From: Flavobacterium plurextorum
Lineage (GTDB): Bacteria; Bacteroidota; Bacteroidia; Flavobacteriales; Flavobacteriaceae
Length of the DNA stretch: 64,000 nucleotides
Direction: 5' to 3'
Assembly (NCBI RefSeq): GCF_002217395.1
Contig: NZ_MUHD01000003.1
Location: forward strand, 238,060 to 302,059
Part shown: positions 48,992 to 57,794 of the stretch, in pieces
Layout: every line of letters starts with the position of its first letter
Numbering within the stretch: the first letter of the stretch is position 1
The notes under the pieces: model-generated
Told to the model about the DNA's origin: nothing
Databases searched by the model: none
What the model saw: the letters and a program-made list of their open reading frames with translations, nothing else
Made by a program: the position numbers and the translations under genes

Positions 48992-50116
48992 TTAATTTTT
49001 CTTCTTTTTCTCTGGCTGAGCCACAAAATTCAATTTGCTTTTTCCTAAATCTTTAGAAGTTGCAATTGCAATTCCTCGTTGTTCTGCTTTGTTAACGGCG
49101 CAGTAAAAATGATAGACAACGCCATCATGTTTCACTACGAACGATTTATGAGCAAACATATCATCGTAAGGTTCTGATGATTTAACTAAATCGTCTCCTT
49201 TCCAATCGGTCCAGTTTACTAAATCATTCGAAACTGCAAAACGATTAAATGCACCTTGATTCCAACCCGTCCAAAAAGCTCCAAAATAGAACATCACCCA
49301 AGTATCATTAATTCGCTGAATATAAGCATCTCCCGAAATTCCTTTATGATGATTGATCAAAGGTTTATTGCCATAACGCTTCCATTCTTTCATATCGTTC
49401 GATACTGCCATCGCAATACGTTCTGCGCCTTTAGCAGGATTTATACTGTCACCGCGAGCATTATAATACATGATAAAATTGTGTCCTGTAACTTTATCTT
49501 TATCACGAATTACACTGTTTTTGTACATCGTACTATTATCCCACCATCTAGCATCTTTGTCTTTTGGCGTTAAAACCGGATTTTCTAATCTCTGAAATTC
49601 GTGCGGTTTTGTTGGTGCTTCTTTGGTATACGCCATTCCAATTGACAAAACGCCTGCTTCATAACCTTTACTGTCGCCGCCAAAATAACTCATCCAGTAT
49701 TTGTCATCGTATTTTTCCCATTCGTAGCTTCCGCCCCAAGTTGGATCTTGCAACGAAATATATCCCGCTTTTTGGTTGACATCCCAATGTTTTTCATTTT
49801 CTGAAAAGGACATTACTTTTCCCAGATATTTCCAATCCAAAAGATTGTCACTTTCTGCTAACCAAGTCTCATAACCTCTTCCATCGTAAATTAAATACGT
49901 CATATACCATTTACCATCTTTTCTAAATACGCTCGGACAATCCATTTTATATGAGTTGTCTGTTGGAACCATTACCAAACCGTATTTATAAGGCGTTTTG
50001 ATTTCTTCATAAATCTCCTGCATCACGCTGTCGGTAATGTCTCTTTTCTTGTATTTGGTCGCACAGCTTGTTATTGCAAGTGCTGAAATGGTTAGGATTA
50101 GGTATTTAATTTTCAT
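48992..50116 (-). CDS. lipoprotein five-bladed propeller glycosidase (GH43/GH117-like)
   Basis: This 374-residue lipoprotein has a lipobox LAITSC near residue 18. The rest is a five-bladed beta-propeller of the GH43/GH117/GH130-like superfamily: NSYKMDCPSVFRKDGKWYMTYLIYDG near residue 55, LQDPTWGGSYEWEKYDDKYWMSYFGG near 125, GDAYIQRINDTWVMFYFGAF near 260 and FAHKSFVVKHDGVVYHFYCAV near 325. Aspartates in the first and second blades (MDCPS, LQDPT) are placed as catalytic acids usually are in this fold. It sits between the GH2 gene and another propeller gene. A pentosidase or galactosidase role is plausible; the numbered family is undecided. Confidence 0.72.
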   Translation of the reverse strand: MKIKYLILTISALAITSCATKYKKRDITDSVMQEIYEEIKTPYKYGLVMVPTDNSYKMDCPSVFRKDGKWYMTYLIYDGRGYETWLAESDNLLDWKYLGKVMSFSENEKHWDVNQKAGYISLQDPTWGGSYEWEKYDDKYWMSYFGGDSKGYEAGVLSIGMAYTKEAPTKPHEFQRLENPVLTPKDKDARWWDNSTMYKNSVIRDKDKVTGHNFIMYYNARGDSINPAKGAERIAMAVSNDMKEWKRYGNKPLINHHKGISGDAYIQRINDTWVMFYFGAFWTGWNQGAFNRFAVSNDLVNWTDWKGDDLVKSSEPYDDMFAHKSFVVKHDGVVYHFYCAVNKAEQRGIAIATSKDLGKSKLNFVAQPEKKKKN

Positions 50117-50320
50117 TTTATTTTGGGTATATTTTGTACGCGGATGATGCGGATTTACTTCGTAAAGACACGGATTGTTACGGATCTTCTTTTTTTCTTT
50201 TTAACAGCTTTGTCAAAGTTCAAAACTTTGAGAAAGCTTGTCGTACTGATATAATTAAAATCTGTGTAGATCAGCGTTTTTACGAAGTAAATCCGCATGA
50301 TCTGCGTTCTATTTTATCAT
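50117..50320. repeat. CGGATT / TTTACTTCGTAAA repeat gap
   Basis: Left part GATGCGGATTTACTTCGTAAAGACACGGAT (about 50141-50175) and right part TTTTTACGAAGTAAATCCGCATGATCTGCG (about 50278-50308) form an imperfect inverted repeat. A TCAAAGTTCAAAACTTTGAGAAAGCTT hairpin lies in the middle. The same words recur at 8464-8578 and 11380-11508. Confidence 0.7.
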
Positions 50321-51997
50321 TTATCTCTTCAATTCTTTTAATTTAGATTCCATCACATCTTTGTTCAATTTTACTTTTACCATTCCTGTTGGATGAAATC
50401 TTCTCTTTAAATCAATTGCATTGTACACTATTGTATAAACGTCGTTTCCTTCTGGGATTAAGCATAATGGAGTTCTCATAATATCCCACCATTTATCAAC
50501 TTTGGTTTCGATTGGTAAATAATGTGCTTCTGACCATTTAATTCCGTCCGCCGATAATGAATACGCAATCATGTTTGGTAAATGATGTCCCCAGCCGTCT
50601 GGACCGCCATCGAAAATCGCGATGTACATTCCGTTTGGTAATTGGCTTACAATTGGATTTTCAACAAAAGTTGGATGCATTGATTTAATTGGTTCCAAAC
50701 CTTTATTCATTCTTAACCAAGGACCTTCTAAACTTTTTGATTCGGCTAAAGCCACAAACCACCCTTTTCCTGATTTCTTCGGATAATCTGCCCAAGAATT
50801 AAATGGGTATGCACCACTATAAAAACCAAAATATTTATCGCCTACTTTATATGGAAAAAAGGAAGCTACACCCTGACGACCTTCCCAAGGCTGAGAATCC
50901 AATCCCGGTTCCATAATAATTCCCATATCTTTATACGGGCCGCCAATTCCGTTGATTCCTTCTACAGTGGATTCACAACGCCAAATTCTTCCAAAAGAGT
51001 GATTCGGTTCTATTGTTTTACTTACAGTATAAGCTAAATAGTAACCGTACCATTTGTTTGCCTTTTCATTAAAAATAGGCATATACGACCAAATTGCTGC
51101 ACGACGGTCGTTCATTGGGTTATCATCTTCCGTAACAGCATAAGTTCCGCTGGCTTGGTAGATTGTAGATTCTCTTTTCCAATGAATGGCATCTTTACTT
51201 GTCCAATGTCCGATTTTCGTTTTTACACGATCGTAATAGTAATCCACTCCTTTTTCTCCCGCTCTTTCGGTTGGAAACATATGATACGTATCGCCAACTT
51301 TTACTACGCGTCCGCCTTCAAAACCGCCTTGAATTTCTTCTGTTCCAGACATTCCTTCGTCAATAACGGGTTTATTTTCTCCGCCGATAATTTCAAAAAG
51401 TGGTTTTTCATCTGAAAATCCTTCAACAATAAAAGTTGGGTTCCACAGTTTTCCGTCTGGAAATGCTGCATTCCTTGACTGCAATTTTTCAGAAGCTTTT
51501 ACAACTCCTAAAACAGCAAATAATCCTTTTCCAAAATTTAATGTTTGCGTTCCTTTTGAGAACGAAACCGCATAAACATTTACAGGAGGTAAACCGGTTA
51601 CAGTAACTCCGTTTTCTAAAACTAATTTTGCATTCTGAAGTTTATCTGCTTGAAGATATTCTGAATTATTTTCCTGAAAAACACCAATTAGAACCGTAGC
51701 AGATTCCTTAAATTTTAACTGCAAAGTTGAATTTGCTCCACTTTTATACTTCTCTAACGGAAGTTCAACTCCTGTCAATCCTTGTAATTCTGGAGCTAAA
51801 CGAACGATATTATGCTTGCTTCCTGAAAAAACATGAGCGTATTGTGTCGTTTTGAAAGTTTTGTAATTGGATTTTACAATTTCAAATGATGCTGGTTTCC
51901 ATGCGTTGGTTTGTGCTGTTGCTTGAATACAAATTGCGAACAGCATTACGAAAGCAGTTTTTAATTTGAAGTTGTATTTTTTACTTTTTGAAGACAT
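50321..51997 (-). CDS. exported beta-propeller protein, GH43-fold-like, with N-terminal beta domain
   Basis: This 558-residue exported protein has a signal peptide ending near IQATAQ. Residues ~30-165 form a beta-rich N-terminal module. Residues ~200-550 read as a propeller: GFEGGRVVKVGDTYHMFPTERAG near 228, SYMPIFNEKANKWYGYYLAYT near 310, GVASFFPYKVGDKYFGFYSGAYP near 370 and QLPNGMYIAIFDGG near 450. The propeller resembles glycosidases of the GH43 or GH137 kind, but I cannot place it in a family. It lies directly upstream of the other propeller gene (204-bp repeat gap), as the second gene of block B. Activity on a pectic side chain is inferred. Confidence 0.62.
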   Translation of the reverse strand: MSSKSKKYNFKLKTAFVMLFAICIQATAQTNAWKPASFEIVKSNYKTFKTTQYAHVFSGSKHNIVRLAPELQGLTGVELPLEKYKSGANSTLQLKFKESATVLIGVFQENNSEYLQADKLQNAKLVLENGVTVTGLPPVNVYAVSFSKGTQTLNFGKGLFAVLGVVKASEKLQSRNAAFPDGKLWNPTFIVEGFSDEKPLFEIIGGENKPVIDEGMSGTEEIQGGFEGGRVVKVGDTYHMFPTERAGEKGVDYYYDRVKTKIGHWTSKDAIHWKRESTIYQASGTYAVTEDDNPMNDRRAAIWSYMPIFNEKANKWYGYYLAYTVSKTIEPNHSFGRIWRCESTVEGINGIGGPYKDMGIIMEPGLDSQPWEGRQGVASFFPYKVGDKYFGFYSGAYPFNSWADYPKKSGKGWFVALAESKSLEGPWLRMNKGLEPIKSMHPTFVENPIVSQLPNGMYIAIFDGGPDGWGHHLPNMIAYSLSADGIKWSEAHYLPIETKVDKWWDIMRTPLCLIPEGNDVYTIVYNAIDLKRRFHPTGMVKVKLNKDVMESKLKELKR

Positions 51998-52017
51998 TGG
52001 TTTTTTATTTTTTTTTT

Positions 52018-52072
52018 ACTGCAGAGCTACTTGCGGAGATTTCTCTCCCGAGGCTTCGGGATCGAAATGACA
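52018..52072. repeat. right half of a GTCATTTCGA element
   Basis: Only the distal part of the long form is present: CTACTTGCGGAGATTTCTCTCCCGA, then the CCCGA/TCGGG hairpin and ATCGAAATGAC. It matches the right half of 48779-48902 nearly base for base, so it is a truncated copy. Confidence 0.7.
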
Positions 52073-52094
52073 AAACTCAATTGATAAATGAAAC

Positions 52095-54281
52095 TCAAAT
52101 AGCTTTATAACTCACTTTATACTCCACATTCGGTTTTACAATCAACTGATATTTATTCTTACCTAATTCCTTAATTGTCCCTGAATTTGTTTTTGGTTTG
52201 CTCGCACTTTCAAAAATTAACTTCCCTTCTCCTTCACCTGCTTTTACTTTAATTTCTTTGGTACTGCAATAAACTGTAACTTCTCCGTTTGGCGTTGGAA
52301 CTTTTCCTTCCATCCATTTTAAACCTCCTAAACTTGGTTTAATTTCATATTCTGAATATCCCGGAGCGGTTGGTTTTACGCCTAAATAATATTTTCCTAA
52401 TAAATAAATCGGACTTGCGCCCCAAGCGTGGCAAAGGCTTTTCCCGTAAGGACGACCATACATCGTTAAATGCTCTGTTCCTTTTTTACTTGGGTTATAT
52501 TCTTCCCAGAAAGATGTTGCACCTTCATTTAACATTCCTCCCCAATAATCTTTCATTTCTTTCAAAACGTAATTTTGTTCGCCCATTGCACACAATGCTT
52601 CCAACTCGTAAAAACGCATATATGGTGTTGTAATTTGAAGAACATCTTTATTAAGCAATACCTTCTTTTTTACACTTTGTTTTTGTTCTTCATTAAAATA
52701 ATTGAAAAAAATACCGAACATATTAGCATATCTGGTTACGATATCTTGCATCTTACCGTCTATGCGCTGATGTTTCATAACGTTTTCTTTTTTATCCCAA
52801 AACACATCAAATAATTTCGTTTTTAAATCATTTCCTAATTTTTGATACTGTTTTTGATCTTCCTTTTCGCCTGCAATTTCAGCACTAACCGCCATGGCTT
52901 CTAAACTTCTGGCTAAAAGCATTTGCTCAAAACTAACCTCGCCCGTTTTTGGTAATCCGTTCGCCCAATCAATAAAAACCCAATCGCCTTCTAATGGTTC
53001 GAGGAATCCGTTTTTATTTCTTCTTTCTAAACAGAATTCCATAAGTGACTTCATTCGTGGATAAAAAGTTTTGATAAATTTCGTATCGCCAGTGTGTAAG
53101 TAGTAATCGTAAACACCCACAAACCAATAAAGCGAATAATCCATTATGATATTTACGTGAGCCGTTACAGGATCTTTTCCTCGAAGAGCTAAAAGTGTTC
53201 GTTCTACAGAAGCCGAATCAAAGAATAAATAATAATTCATTAAATAACTTTGATAAGCGTCGCCAGACCAAACCCAGCGGTCGCGTTTGATTCCGTCGAT
53301 AAAAAATTCGCGAGAGGTTAAATGCATCGTATAAGCCGACACATCCCAAATTTGATTCAATTGTTGGTCCGATGATTTAAATGCACCACGATAGTCTAAT
53401 GGCAGATATTCATAAAGCATCGAAATTGAATCGTATTTTACCGTTGCATCTGCTTGCACTTGAACATAACGAAATGCTTTCGATCCGTCATGCGTGTAGG
53501 TTTCAGGCTGATTTCCATCAAAAGATAAATGATCTAAAGTTTCACATTTGGCAGAATCCAGAGCTTCTTCACGAGATTCTCCGTAATAAAGTGCTACTTT
53601 GCCTTTTCCTTTTAAACCGTGAATTTTGATATAACCAAAAGTTTCTTTACCAAAATCTACTAATTCACCAGCTCCTATTTTTTCTGTTTTTTTCGCACTC
53701 AAAGGTTTAGTTGTTAGTCTAAACTCAGAAGGTTTATTTTGTGGCGAATTAAAATTCCAAGAACCAACAGGAACCCAAGGTGTACCTGATTGTTGCGCTT
53801 TTCCTGTTTCATCAATCCAAAGTTTGTCTTCGTTGGTTACTTTCCAAGAAGCATCAGACTTAACATATTTACCATTAATATAGATTGCCGGCAATACTTC
53901 CTGATTGTAAACTTTAAAGGAAATTTTATGTTTTCCGGCAGGAATTGTTATTGATTTTGGTTGTCCATAAACCTGAACACCATCTAAAAGCAATTGAAAA
54001 GGTCCTTCTGAGAAGATTTTTACTTCGTCTGGTTCTGGAATATCGACTTCTGTTTGAAAAGTTACCAAAGCATAAGGACTGTAATATTGCCAAAGCGGCG
54101 GAAATACTGCTTCACGTTCTGTACGTCTTACTTGCATTTTATTGCTTAACCAAACTTCGAAATCACCTGGATACCAGATCCATGTGGCTTCTTTTGTTTT
54201 TTCTTGTGCCAATACTAAAGAACAAGAAAAAATAGCAGCAAAAAGAACTAAAATCTTAAAAATGGAAAAGCGGCTTTGCAT
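52095..54281 (-). CDS. alpha-L-rhamnosidase-like GH78, first gene of block B
   Basis: This 728-residue exported enzyme has a signal peptide ending near LVLAQ. Two beta-sandwich modules (WIWYPGDFEVWLSNKMQVRR; RYVQVQADATVKYDS) come before an (alpha/alpha)6 barrel. In place of the DCPQRE signature it has FFIDGIKRDRWVWSGDAYQSYL near residue 330, a variant common in one GH78 branch. SFWEEYNP near 592 supplies the later glutamate, and HAWGASPIYLLGKYYLG marks the barrel end. It is shorter than the other two GH78 proteins and lacks their extra N-terminal module. It is the promoter-proximal gene of block B. The promoter (54300-54330) and the CAGG operator candidate match those of susC. Confidence 0.88.
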   Translation of the reverse strand: MQSRFSIFKILVLFAAIFSCSLVLAQEKTKEATWIWYPGDFEVWLSNKMQVRRTEREAVFPPLWQYYSPYALVTFQTEVDIPEPDEVKIFSEGPFQLLLDGVQVYGQPKSITIPAGKHKISFKVYNQEVLPAIYINGKYVKSDASWKVTNEDKLWIDETGKAQQSGTPWVPVGSWNFNSPQNKPSEFRLTTKPLSAKKTEKIGAGELVDFGKETFGYIKIHGLKGKGKVALYYGESREEALDSAKCETLDHLSFDGNQPETYTHDGSKAFRYVQVQADATVKYDSISMLYEYLPLDYRGAFKSSDQQLNQIWDVSAYTMHLTSREFFIDGIKRDRWVWSGDAYQSYLMNYYLFFDSASVERTLLALRGKDPVTAHVNIIMDYSLYWFVGVYDYYLHTGDTKFIKTFYPRMKSLMEFCLERRNKNGFLEPLEGDWVFIDWANGLPKTGEVSFEQMLLARSLEAMAVSAEIAGEKEDQKQYQKLGNDLKTKLFDVFWDKKENVMKHQRIDGKMQDIVTRYANMFGIFFNYFNEEQKQSVKKKVLLNKDVLQITTPYMRFYELEALCAMGEQNYVLKEMKDYWGGMLNEGATSFWEEYNPSKKGTEHLTMYGRPYGKSLCHAWGASPIYLLGKYYLGVKPTAPGYSEYEIKPSLGGLKWMEGKVPTPNGEVTVYCSTKEIKVKAGEGEGKLIFESASKPKTNSGTIKELGKNKYQLIVKPNVEYKVSYKAI

Positions 54282-54299
54282 ATATCTTTTTTTTGGGAC

Positions 54300-54330
54300 T
54301 AAAGATAAGTGTTATTTTTACATTTCACAA
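54300..54330 (-). promoter_or_regulatory. promoter of the block B GH78 gene
   Basis: On the minus strand TTG (54330-54328) is followed after 20 bp by TATCTTTA (54307-54300), one base off TAnnTTTG. The start codon is at 54281, so the leader would be very short, about 10-15 nt. Confidence 0.5.
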
Positions 54331-54344
54331 CCTGTAGTGTCCTG
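54331..54344 (-). promoter_or_regulatory. candidate operator, CAGG direct repeat of block B
   Basis: Reads CAGGACACTACAGG on the minus strand and abuts the -33 TTG. It agrees with the susC site at 11 of 14 positions, including both CAGG half-sites and their 10-bp spacing. Confidence 0.5.
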
Positions 54345-54495
54345 TTATTTCATAAAATATTGCAATCTTTGATAATTATTTAAGGGAAAAATTACGAGAT
54401 ATCACTTTTTTAGTACTAAAAAAAATGATGTTTGGATTTTTATGGTAAGTGGATGAAACAGATTCGCTATCAAGAAGACGCGGATTTTATTTTTT

Positions 54496-54633
54496 AACAC
54501 ATAGAAACATAGAATTACTTTGTCTACAAAAGGCGGTTCACTTACATATATACACATAGCTATGAGTTAATGACTAGTCATTTTTTATTCTCTTTTTCAC
54601 TAAGCAAATAAAACCTATGTTTCTATGTGTTCA
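54496..54633. repeat. 138-bp MITE-like element with 17-bp perfect terminal inverted repeats
   Basis: The ends AACACATAGAAACATAG (54496-54512) and CTATGTTTCTATGTGTT (54617-54633) are perfect 17-bp inverted repeats. Inside are ACACATAGCTATGAGTT and GACTAGTC palindromes. It has the same length as 23932-24069. It splits another repeat whose halves lie on each side. Confidence 0.8.
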
Positions 54634-54706
54634 AAAAAATCAGCGTCATCTACGTCTTCGCGATGGCGAATCCCGTTTTATCTGTGTTCTAATTTAGGCT
54701 TACAAT

Positions 54707-55525
54707 CTAAGCAATCATCTTTTCAGACTCATTTTCATCTTCTAAAATATAGTTAGAAGGTGTTTTGCCTAAATGTTTTTTAAACATATAGATAAAAGCA
54801 CTTGTAGTTTCGTAACCTAAATTGAAGGCAATTTCTTTAATGGATTGTTTTTCGCCTAGACGTTTTATGGCTTCTAGTAATTTTAAACGTGTGCGCCAAT
54901 CGCTGAAGTTCATTCCCAATTCTTTAATGAATAAGCGAGATAAAGTTCTTGTACTCATAAAAGAAATTTCGGCGTAATATTCGATCGTGTTTTTGCTGGC
55001 AACGTCATTCATTAAAAGCTCGACAACTTTTTGAAGTCTTTCATGATTTGTTGTTGGCAAAAAAGTTGCACTTGGCTCAATTAAAGCCAATTCATCTAAG
55101 AAAACCGCAATAACTCTTTTTTGAGACGGAGTAAGATTTCCTTCTATTCCAAAAGAAATGATTTTAAAAGCCAATTGCTTTAAAAACATCGGAATATCAA
55201 ATGAAAAACTGTTTGTAGGTAATCCTTCCATTGCTGATGGATCGATAAAAACGCTGTAATAATTAACGTCTTTCTGAAAAGTAACTTGATGTTCGACTCC
55301 TCCCGGAAGCCACAAACCTTGCAGCGGATTCACAACCCAAATATGATTTCCAACCACAACGTTCATTACGCCGCGTGTCGCATAAATAAGCTGACCTCTT
55401 GGATGTGAGTGCGAAATACACATTTCATTGGTTACCATTTCGGTATATCCAATAACAGGAATTGATGGATCTACTCTGTATCCATGTTCCTGTGCCATTC
55501 GATATGTCCGAATCTGGTTATTCAT
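54707..55525 (-). CDS. AraC-family transcriptional regulator with N-terminal cupin
   Basis: This 272-residue regulator has an N-terminal cupin-like sensor (~20-150): MCISHSHPRGQLIYATRGVMNVVVGNHIWVVNPLQG, then WLPGGVEHQVTF. A C-terminal AraC-type double helix-turn-helix (~170-265) includes SFMSTRTLSRLFIKELG and SIKEIAFNLGYETTSAFIYMFKKHLGKTPSNY. It is divergent from an MFS exporter gene with a 100-bp shared gap, the classic layout of a regulator of that exporter. A good TATATTTG -7 box (55537-55530) ends only 4 bp before the first ATG, so the true start could be the internal ATG at 55498. It might also reach the nearby GH78 promoter, but nothing shows that. Confidence 0.88.
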   Translation of the reverse strand: MNNQIRTYRMAQEHGYRVDPSIPVIGYTEMVTNEMCISHSHPRGQLIYATRGVMNVVVGNHIWVVNPLQGLWLPGGVEHQVTFQKDVNYYSVFIDPSAMEGLPTNSFSFDIPMFLKQLAFKIISFGIEGNLTPSQKRVIAVFLDELALIEPSATFLPTTNHERLQKVVELLMNDVASKNTIEYYAEISFMSTRTLSRLFIKELGMNFSDWRTRLKLLEAIKRLGEKQSIKEIAFNLGYETTSAFIYMFKKHLGKTPSNYILEDENESEKMIA

Positions 55526-55573
55526 TGTCCAAATATAGCAATTCTGACATTAGTATTCTTTTAATCTTTGCAA

Positions 55574-55595
55574 AAAACAACACAATTGTTGTTTT
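55574..55595. promoter_or_regulatory. AAAACAACA-CAAT-TGTTGTTTT inverted repeat between regulator and exporter
   Basis: A perfect 9-bp inverted repeat with a 4-bp spacer in the divergent gap, about 30 bp before the exporter start codon. It follows an AATCTTTG -7-like box (55563-55570), so it would cover the exporter's transcription start. It is a candidate operator. AraC proteins usually prefer direct repeats, so another regulator is also possible. Confidence 0.45.
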
Positions 55596-55625
55596 AACAC
55601 TAATTAAAATTAAAAAAGATAACGC

Positions 55626-56840
55626 ATGGACACTATCAAAGCAAATCCTGACATAGTTAAAAAAACAACCTACTCGATCTTATTCATTATAAGTTTTTCG
55701 CATTTAATTAATGATCTTTTACAGGCTCTAGTTCCTTCAATATATCCTCTATTAAAAGAAAATTTCAATCTAAGTTTTACTCAAATTGGTATTATTACTT
55801 TAACCTACCAAATGGTTGCTTCAATTTTACAGCCGTTTATAGGAATGTATACTGATAAAAATTCGAGACCATATTCATTGATTATCGGAATGTGTTTTAC
55901 GATGGTTGGACTATTTCTTGTTTCAATTGCATCTAGCTTTACTTATTTATTATTATCAGTAAGTTTAATCGGAATTGGATCTTCGATTTTTCATCCAGAA
56001 TCTTCGCGTGTGGCGCATTTGGCTTCGGGCGGAAAAAGAGGTTTAGCGCAGTCTATTTTTCAATTAGGAGGAAATGCAGGAAGTGCAATTGGGCCTTTAT
56101 TAGCCGCTTTTATCGTTATTCCGCATGGACAATCTTATATCGCTTGGTTTTGTATCATTGCTTTAGTTGGAGTTTTTGCATTGTATAAAATCGCGATTTG
56201 GTATACGGCACATTTATCTGAAAGAAATGCGAACAAAGCTTCTCACCAAATCGAGACGCACCATTTGTCTAAAAACAGAGTAATTGGTTCGCTGATTATT
56301 TTATTGGTTCTGATTTTTTCTAAATATTTCTATATGAGCAGTATTACAAGTTATTATACTTTCTTTCTTATAGATAAATTTCACATTACAATTCAGCAGT
56401 CGCAAGTATATTTATTCTTGTTCTCGGGCGCGGTTGCTGCAGGAACTTTGATTGGTGGACCAATTGGAGATAGATATGGCAGAAAATATGTAATCTGGGT
56501 TTCTATTCTTGGCGTTGCTCCGTTTACTTTGATGTTACCTTACGTTTCTTTATTCTGGGTTGGAACTTTATCTGTAATTATCGGATTGATTCTATCTTCG
56601 GCATTCTCTGCAATTTTGGTTTATGCAACTGAATTAATGCCTGGAAAAGTGGGTCTTGTTGCTGGTCTTTTCTTCGGATTTGCTTTCGGAATGGGTGGTT
56701 TAGGTTCTGCTATTTTAGGAAAAATCGCCGATGCTACTAGTATTGAATATGTATTTAAGATTTGTGCTTTCTTACCTTTAATTGGTGTTATTACTGGATT
56801 CTTGCCTAATTTGGAGAAGAAAAAGAAAGCTCAGGAATAA
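55626..56840 (+). CDS. MFS exporter, fosmidomycin-resistance (Fsr) type
   Basis: This 404-residue inner-membrane transporter has about 12 membrane spans. The start (SHLINDLLQALVPSIYPLLKE), the loop MYTDKNSRPYSLIIGM and FHPESSRVAHLASGGKRGLAQSIFQLGGNAGSAIGPLL near residue 120 are typical of the Fsr group of drug efflux proteins. A second MFS signature, GGPIGDRYGRKYV, is near 280. It is divergent from the AraC-type regulator, which probably controls it. The gene is the only large one on the plus strand and is unlikely to belong to the pectin locus. Substrates of this group include fosmidomycin and other small toxic compounds; the real one here is unknown. Confidence 0.9.
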   Translation: MDTIKANPDIVKKTTYSILFIISFSHLINDLLQALVPSIYPLLKENFNLSFTQIGIITLTYQMVASILQPFIGMYTDKNSRPYSLIIGMCFTMVGLFLVSIASSFTYLLLSVSLIGIGSSIFHPESSRVAHLASGGKRGLAQSIFQLGGNAGSAIGPLLAAFIVIPHGQSYIAWFCIIALVGVFALYKIAIWYTAHLSERNANKASHQIETHHLSKNRVIGSLIILLVLIFSKYFYMSSITSYYTFFLIDKFHITIQQSQVYLFLFSGAVAAGTLIGGPIGDRYGRKYVIWVSILGVAPFTLMLPYVSLFWVGTLSVIIGLILSSAFSAILVYATELMPGKVGLVAGLFFGFAFGMGGLGSAILGKIADATSIEYVFKICAFLPLIGVITGFLPNLEKKKKAQE

Positions 56841-57210
56841 TTTTTTAAACACATAGAAACATAGTATTTGGATTGTCTGAAAAAGGCATTTTCATTTGAT
56901 AATAAAACACATAGTTTTCTAGATTGAAAGCTATGTGTTTTTTATTTAAAGGTTAGAAACTTTCAAAGTTTAGTTTTAAAATGAAGATTTAATTGCGTCC
57001 AGCTTTAGCTGGATGAACAAATTAATTAGGAAGCTCAAAAGGCTTTAGCCAAAATATCTACAATTTGGCTAAAGCCTTTTTCTATTCTTTTTACATATAC
57101 CTCCAGTTAAAACTGGAGGCAACACATAAAAATAGCCTTGCTTTATTTATAATCTTTTTCAAAACATAGCCTATGGTTTCAACCACTCGTTTTGTTTAAA
57201 TAGATGATTT
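56841..57210. repeat. 370-bp gap: ACACATAG element, terminator and hairpin train
   Basis: A shorter member of the AACACATAG family (about 56848-56943) ends with AAAACACATAG...CTATGTGTTTT (56904-56941), which doubles as a terminator for the exporter. Hairpins of the TTTA/TTAAAA type follow: TCCAGC-TTTA-GCTGGA (about 56998-57013), a 16-bp stem AAAGGCTTTAGCCAAA / TTTGGCTAAAGCCTTT (about 57038-57082), and CCTCCAGT-TAAA-ACTGGAGG (about 57101-57120). No gene seen. Confidence 0.7.
56904..56941 (+). terminator. terminator after the MFS gene
   Basis: AAAACACATAG pairs with CTATGTGTTTT over 11 bp, and inner TTTTC/GAAAG extends the stem by five more pairs. A run of T follows. It lies 64 bp after the stop codon. 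It appears to have been built from a repeat element. Confidence 0.55.
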
Positions 57211-57414
57211 TTATTTCGTTTCAATTTCATTATTGGTTGTAATAATGATTTTATTTTGCTGATGTTCAATCGTTACGAAATTCCCGTAATTAAAACCGAT
57301 TTTCTGAAGCCATTTTCCGCAAAGACGAATTTCTGGAAATATAACGTATCGATGATAGGATCTTGCAATATGTTTTGGTTGGATTTTTAATCGTCTTTTC
57401 GCTGATTGTTTCAT
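57211..57414 (-). CDS. SymE-like small toxin-family protein
   Basis: This 67-residue protein resembles the SymE family (type I toxin, AbrB-like swapped-hairpin fold). Visible signs are PEIRLCGKWLQKIGFNYGNFVTI in the middle, matching the usual P-x-[IL]-R-L-x-G-x-W-L-x-x-x-G-F pattern, then a short basic strand region NKIIIT. The N-terminus is strongly basic (KQSAKRRLKIQPKH). In E. coli SymE is held down by an antisense RNA; I cannot see one here. It is divergent from a small XRE-type regulator, with 164 bp of extremely A/T-rich sequence between, and lies beside a HigB/HigA pair. Toxicity is not certain, because many Bacteroidota homologues are uncharacterised. Confidence 0.72.
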   Translation of the reverse strand: MKQSAKRRLKIQPKHIARSYHRYVIFPEIRLCGKWLQKIGFNYGNFVTIEHQQNKIIITTNNEIETK

Positions 57415-57578
57415 TATATTTTCTCTTTTTATGAAACAAAAATAGTAAAAATTATACTACAAATTATAATTATATATTGTTAAATTATAATTTCATGTAG
57501 ATTTTGAGTAATATTATTATACTTTTTATTATATTTAAAATGCATCATATTTGCATAATATAGCAATAAATCATCACT

Positions 57579-57794
57579 GTGTCGAAACTTAAGTTAAATA
57601 GAATAAAAGTTGTTTTAGTTGAAAGCAACAGAAGTAGTAAGGAATTAGCCAATCATTTAGGCAAAACAGTAGCAACTGTTTCGCGTTGGTGTACAAATGA
57701 TTATCAACCTTCTATTGAAACACTTTTTGAGGTTGCTAAATATTTGAAGGTTGATATTCGGGAATTGTTGGTTTCGACTTCTAATAAAACATAA
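57579..57794 (+). CDS. small XRE-type DNA-binding protein, GTG start
   Basis: This 71-residue Cro/C1-type helix-turn-helix protein is almost nothing but the domain: SSKELANHLGKTVATVSRWCTNDYQPSIETLFEVAKYLKVDIRELL. The start is GTG, because the same frame has a stop four codons upstream and no ATG at the start. It is divergent from the symE-like gene and convergent with higA, with which it shares a terminator hairpin. Such lone small regulators often control mobile or toxin genes, so it may repress the symE-like gene. That is inference from position. Confidence 0.8.
   Translation: MSKLKLNRIKVVLVESNRSSKELANHLGKTVATVSRWCTNDYQPSIETLFEVAKYLKVDIRELLVSTSNKT

Larger units (their letters stand above)
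54282..54706. other. 425-bp gap: promoter, operator and nested repeats
   Basis: From left to right: the minus-strand promoter and CAGG repeat of the GH78 gene (54300-54344), an A/T-rich stretch, the left half of a GATTCGCTATC-type repeat (about 54452-54490), the 138-bp element 54496-54633, and the right half of the first repeat (about 54640-54690). No gene is supported. Confidence 0.65.

Noticed and set aside
54707..55525. AraC protein as the dedicated regulator of the pectin locus
   Set aside because: It is divergent from an efflux gene and shares its control gap, the normal arrangement for exporter control; nothing links it to the CAGG sites beyond distance.
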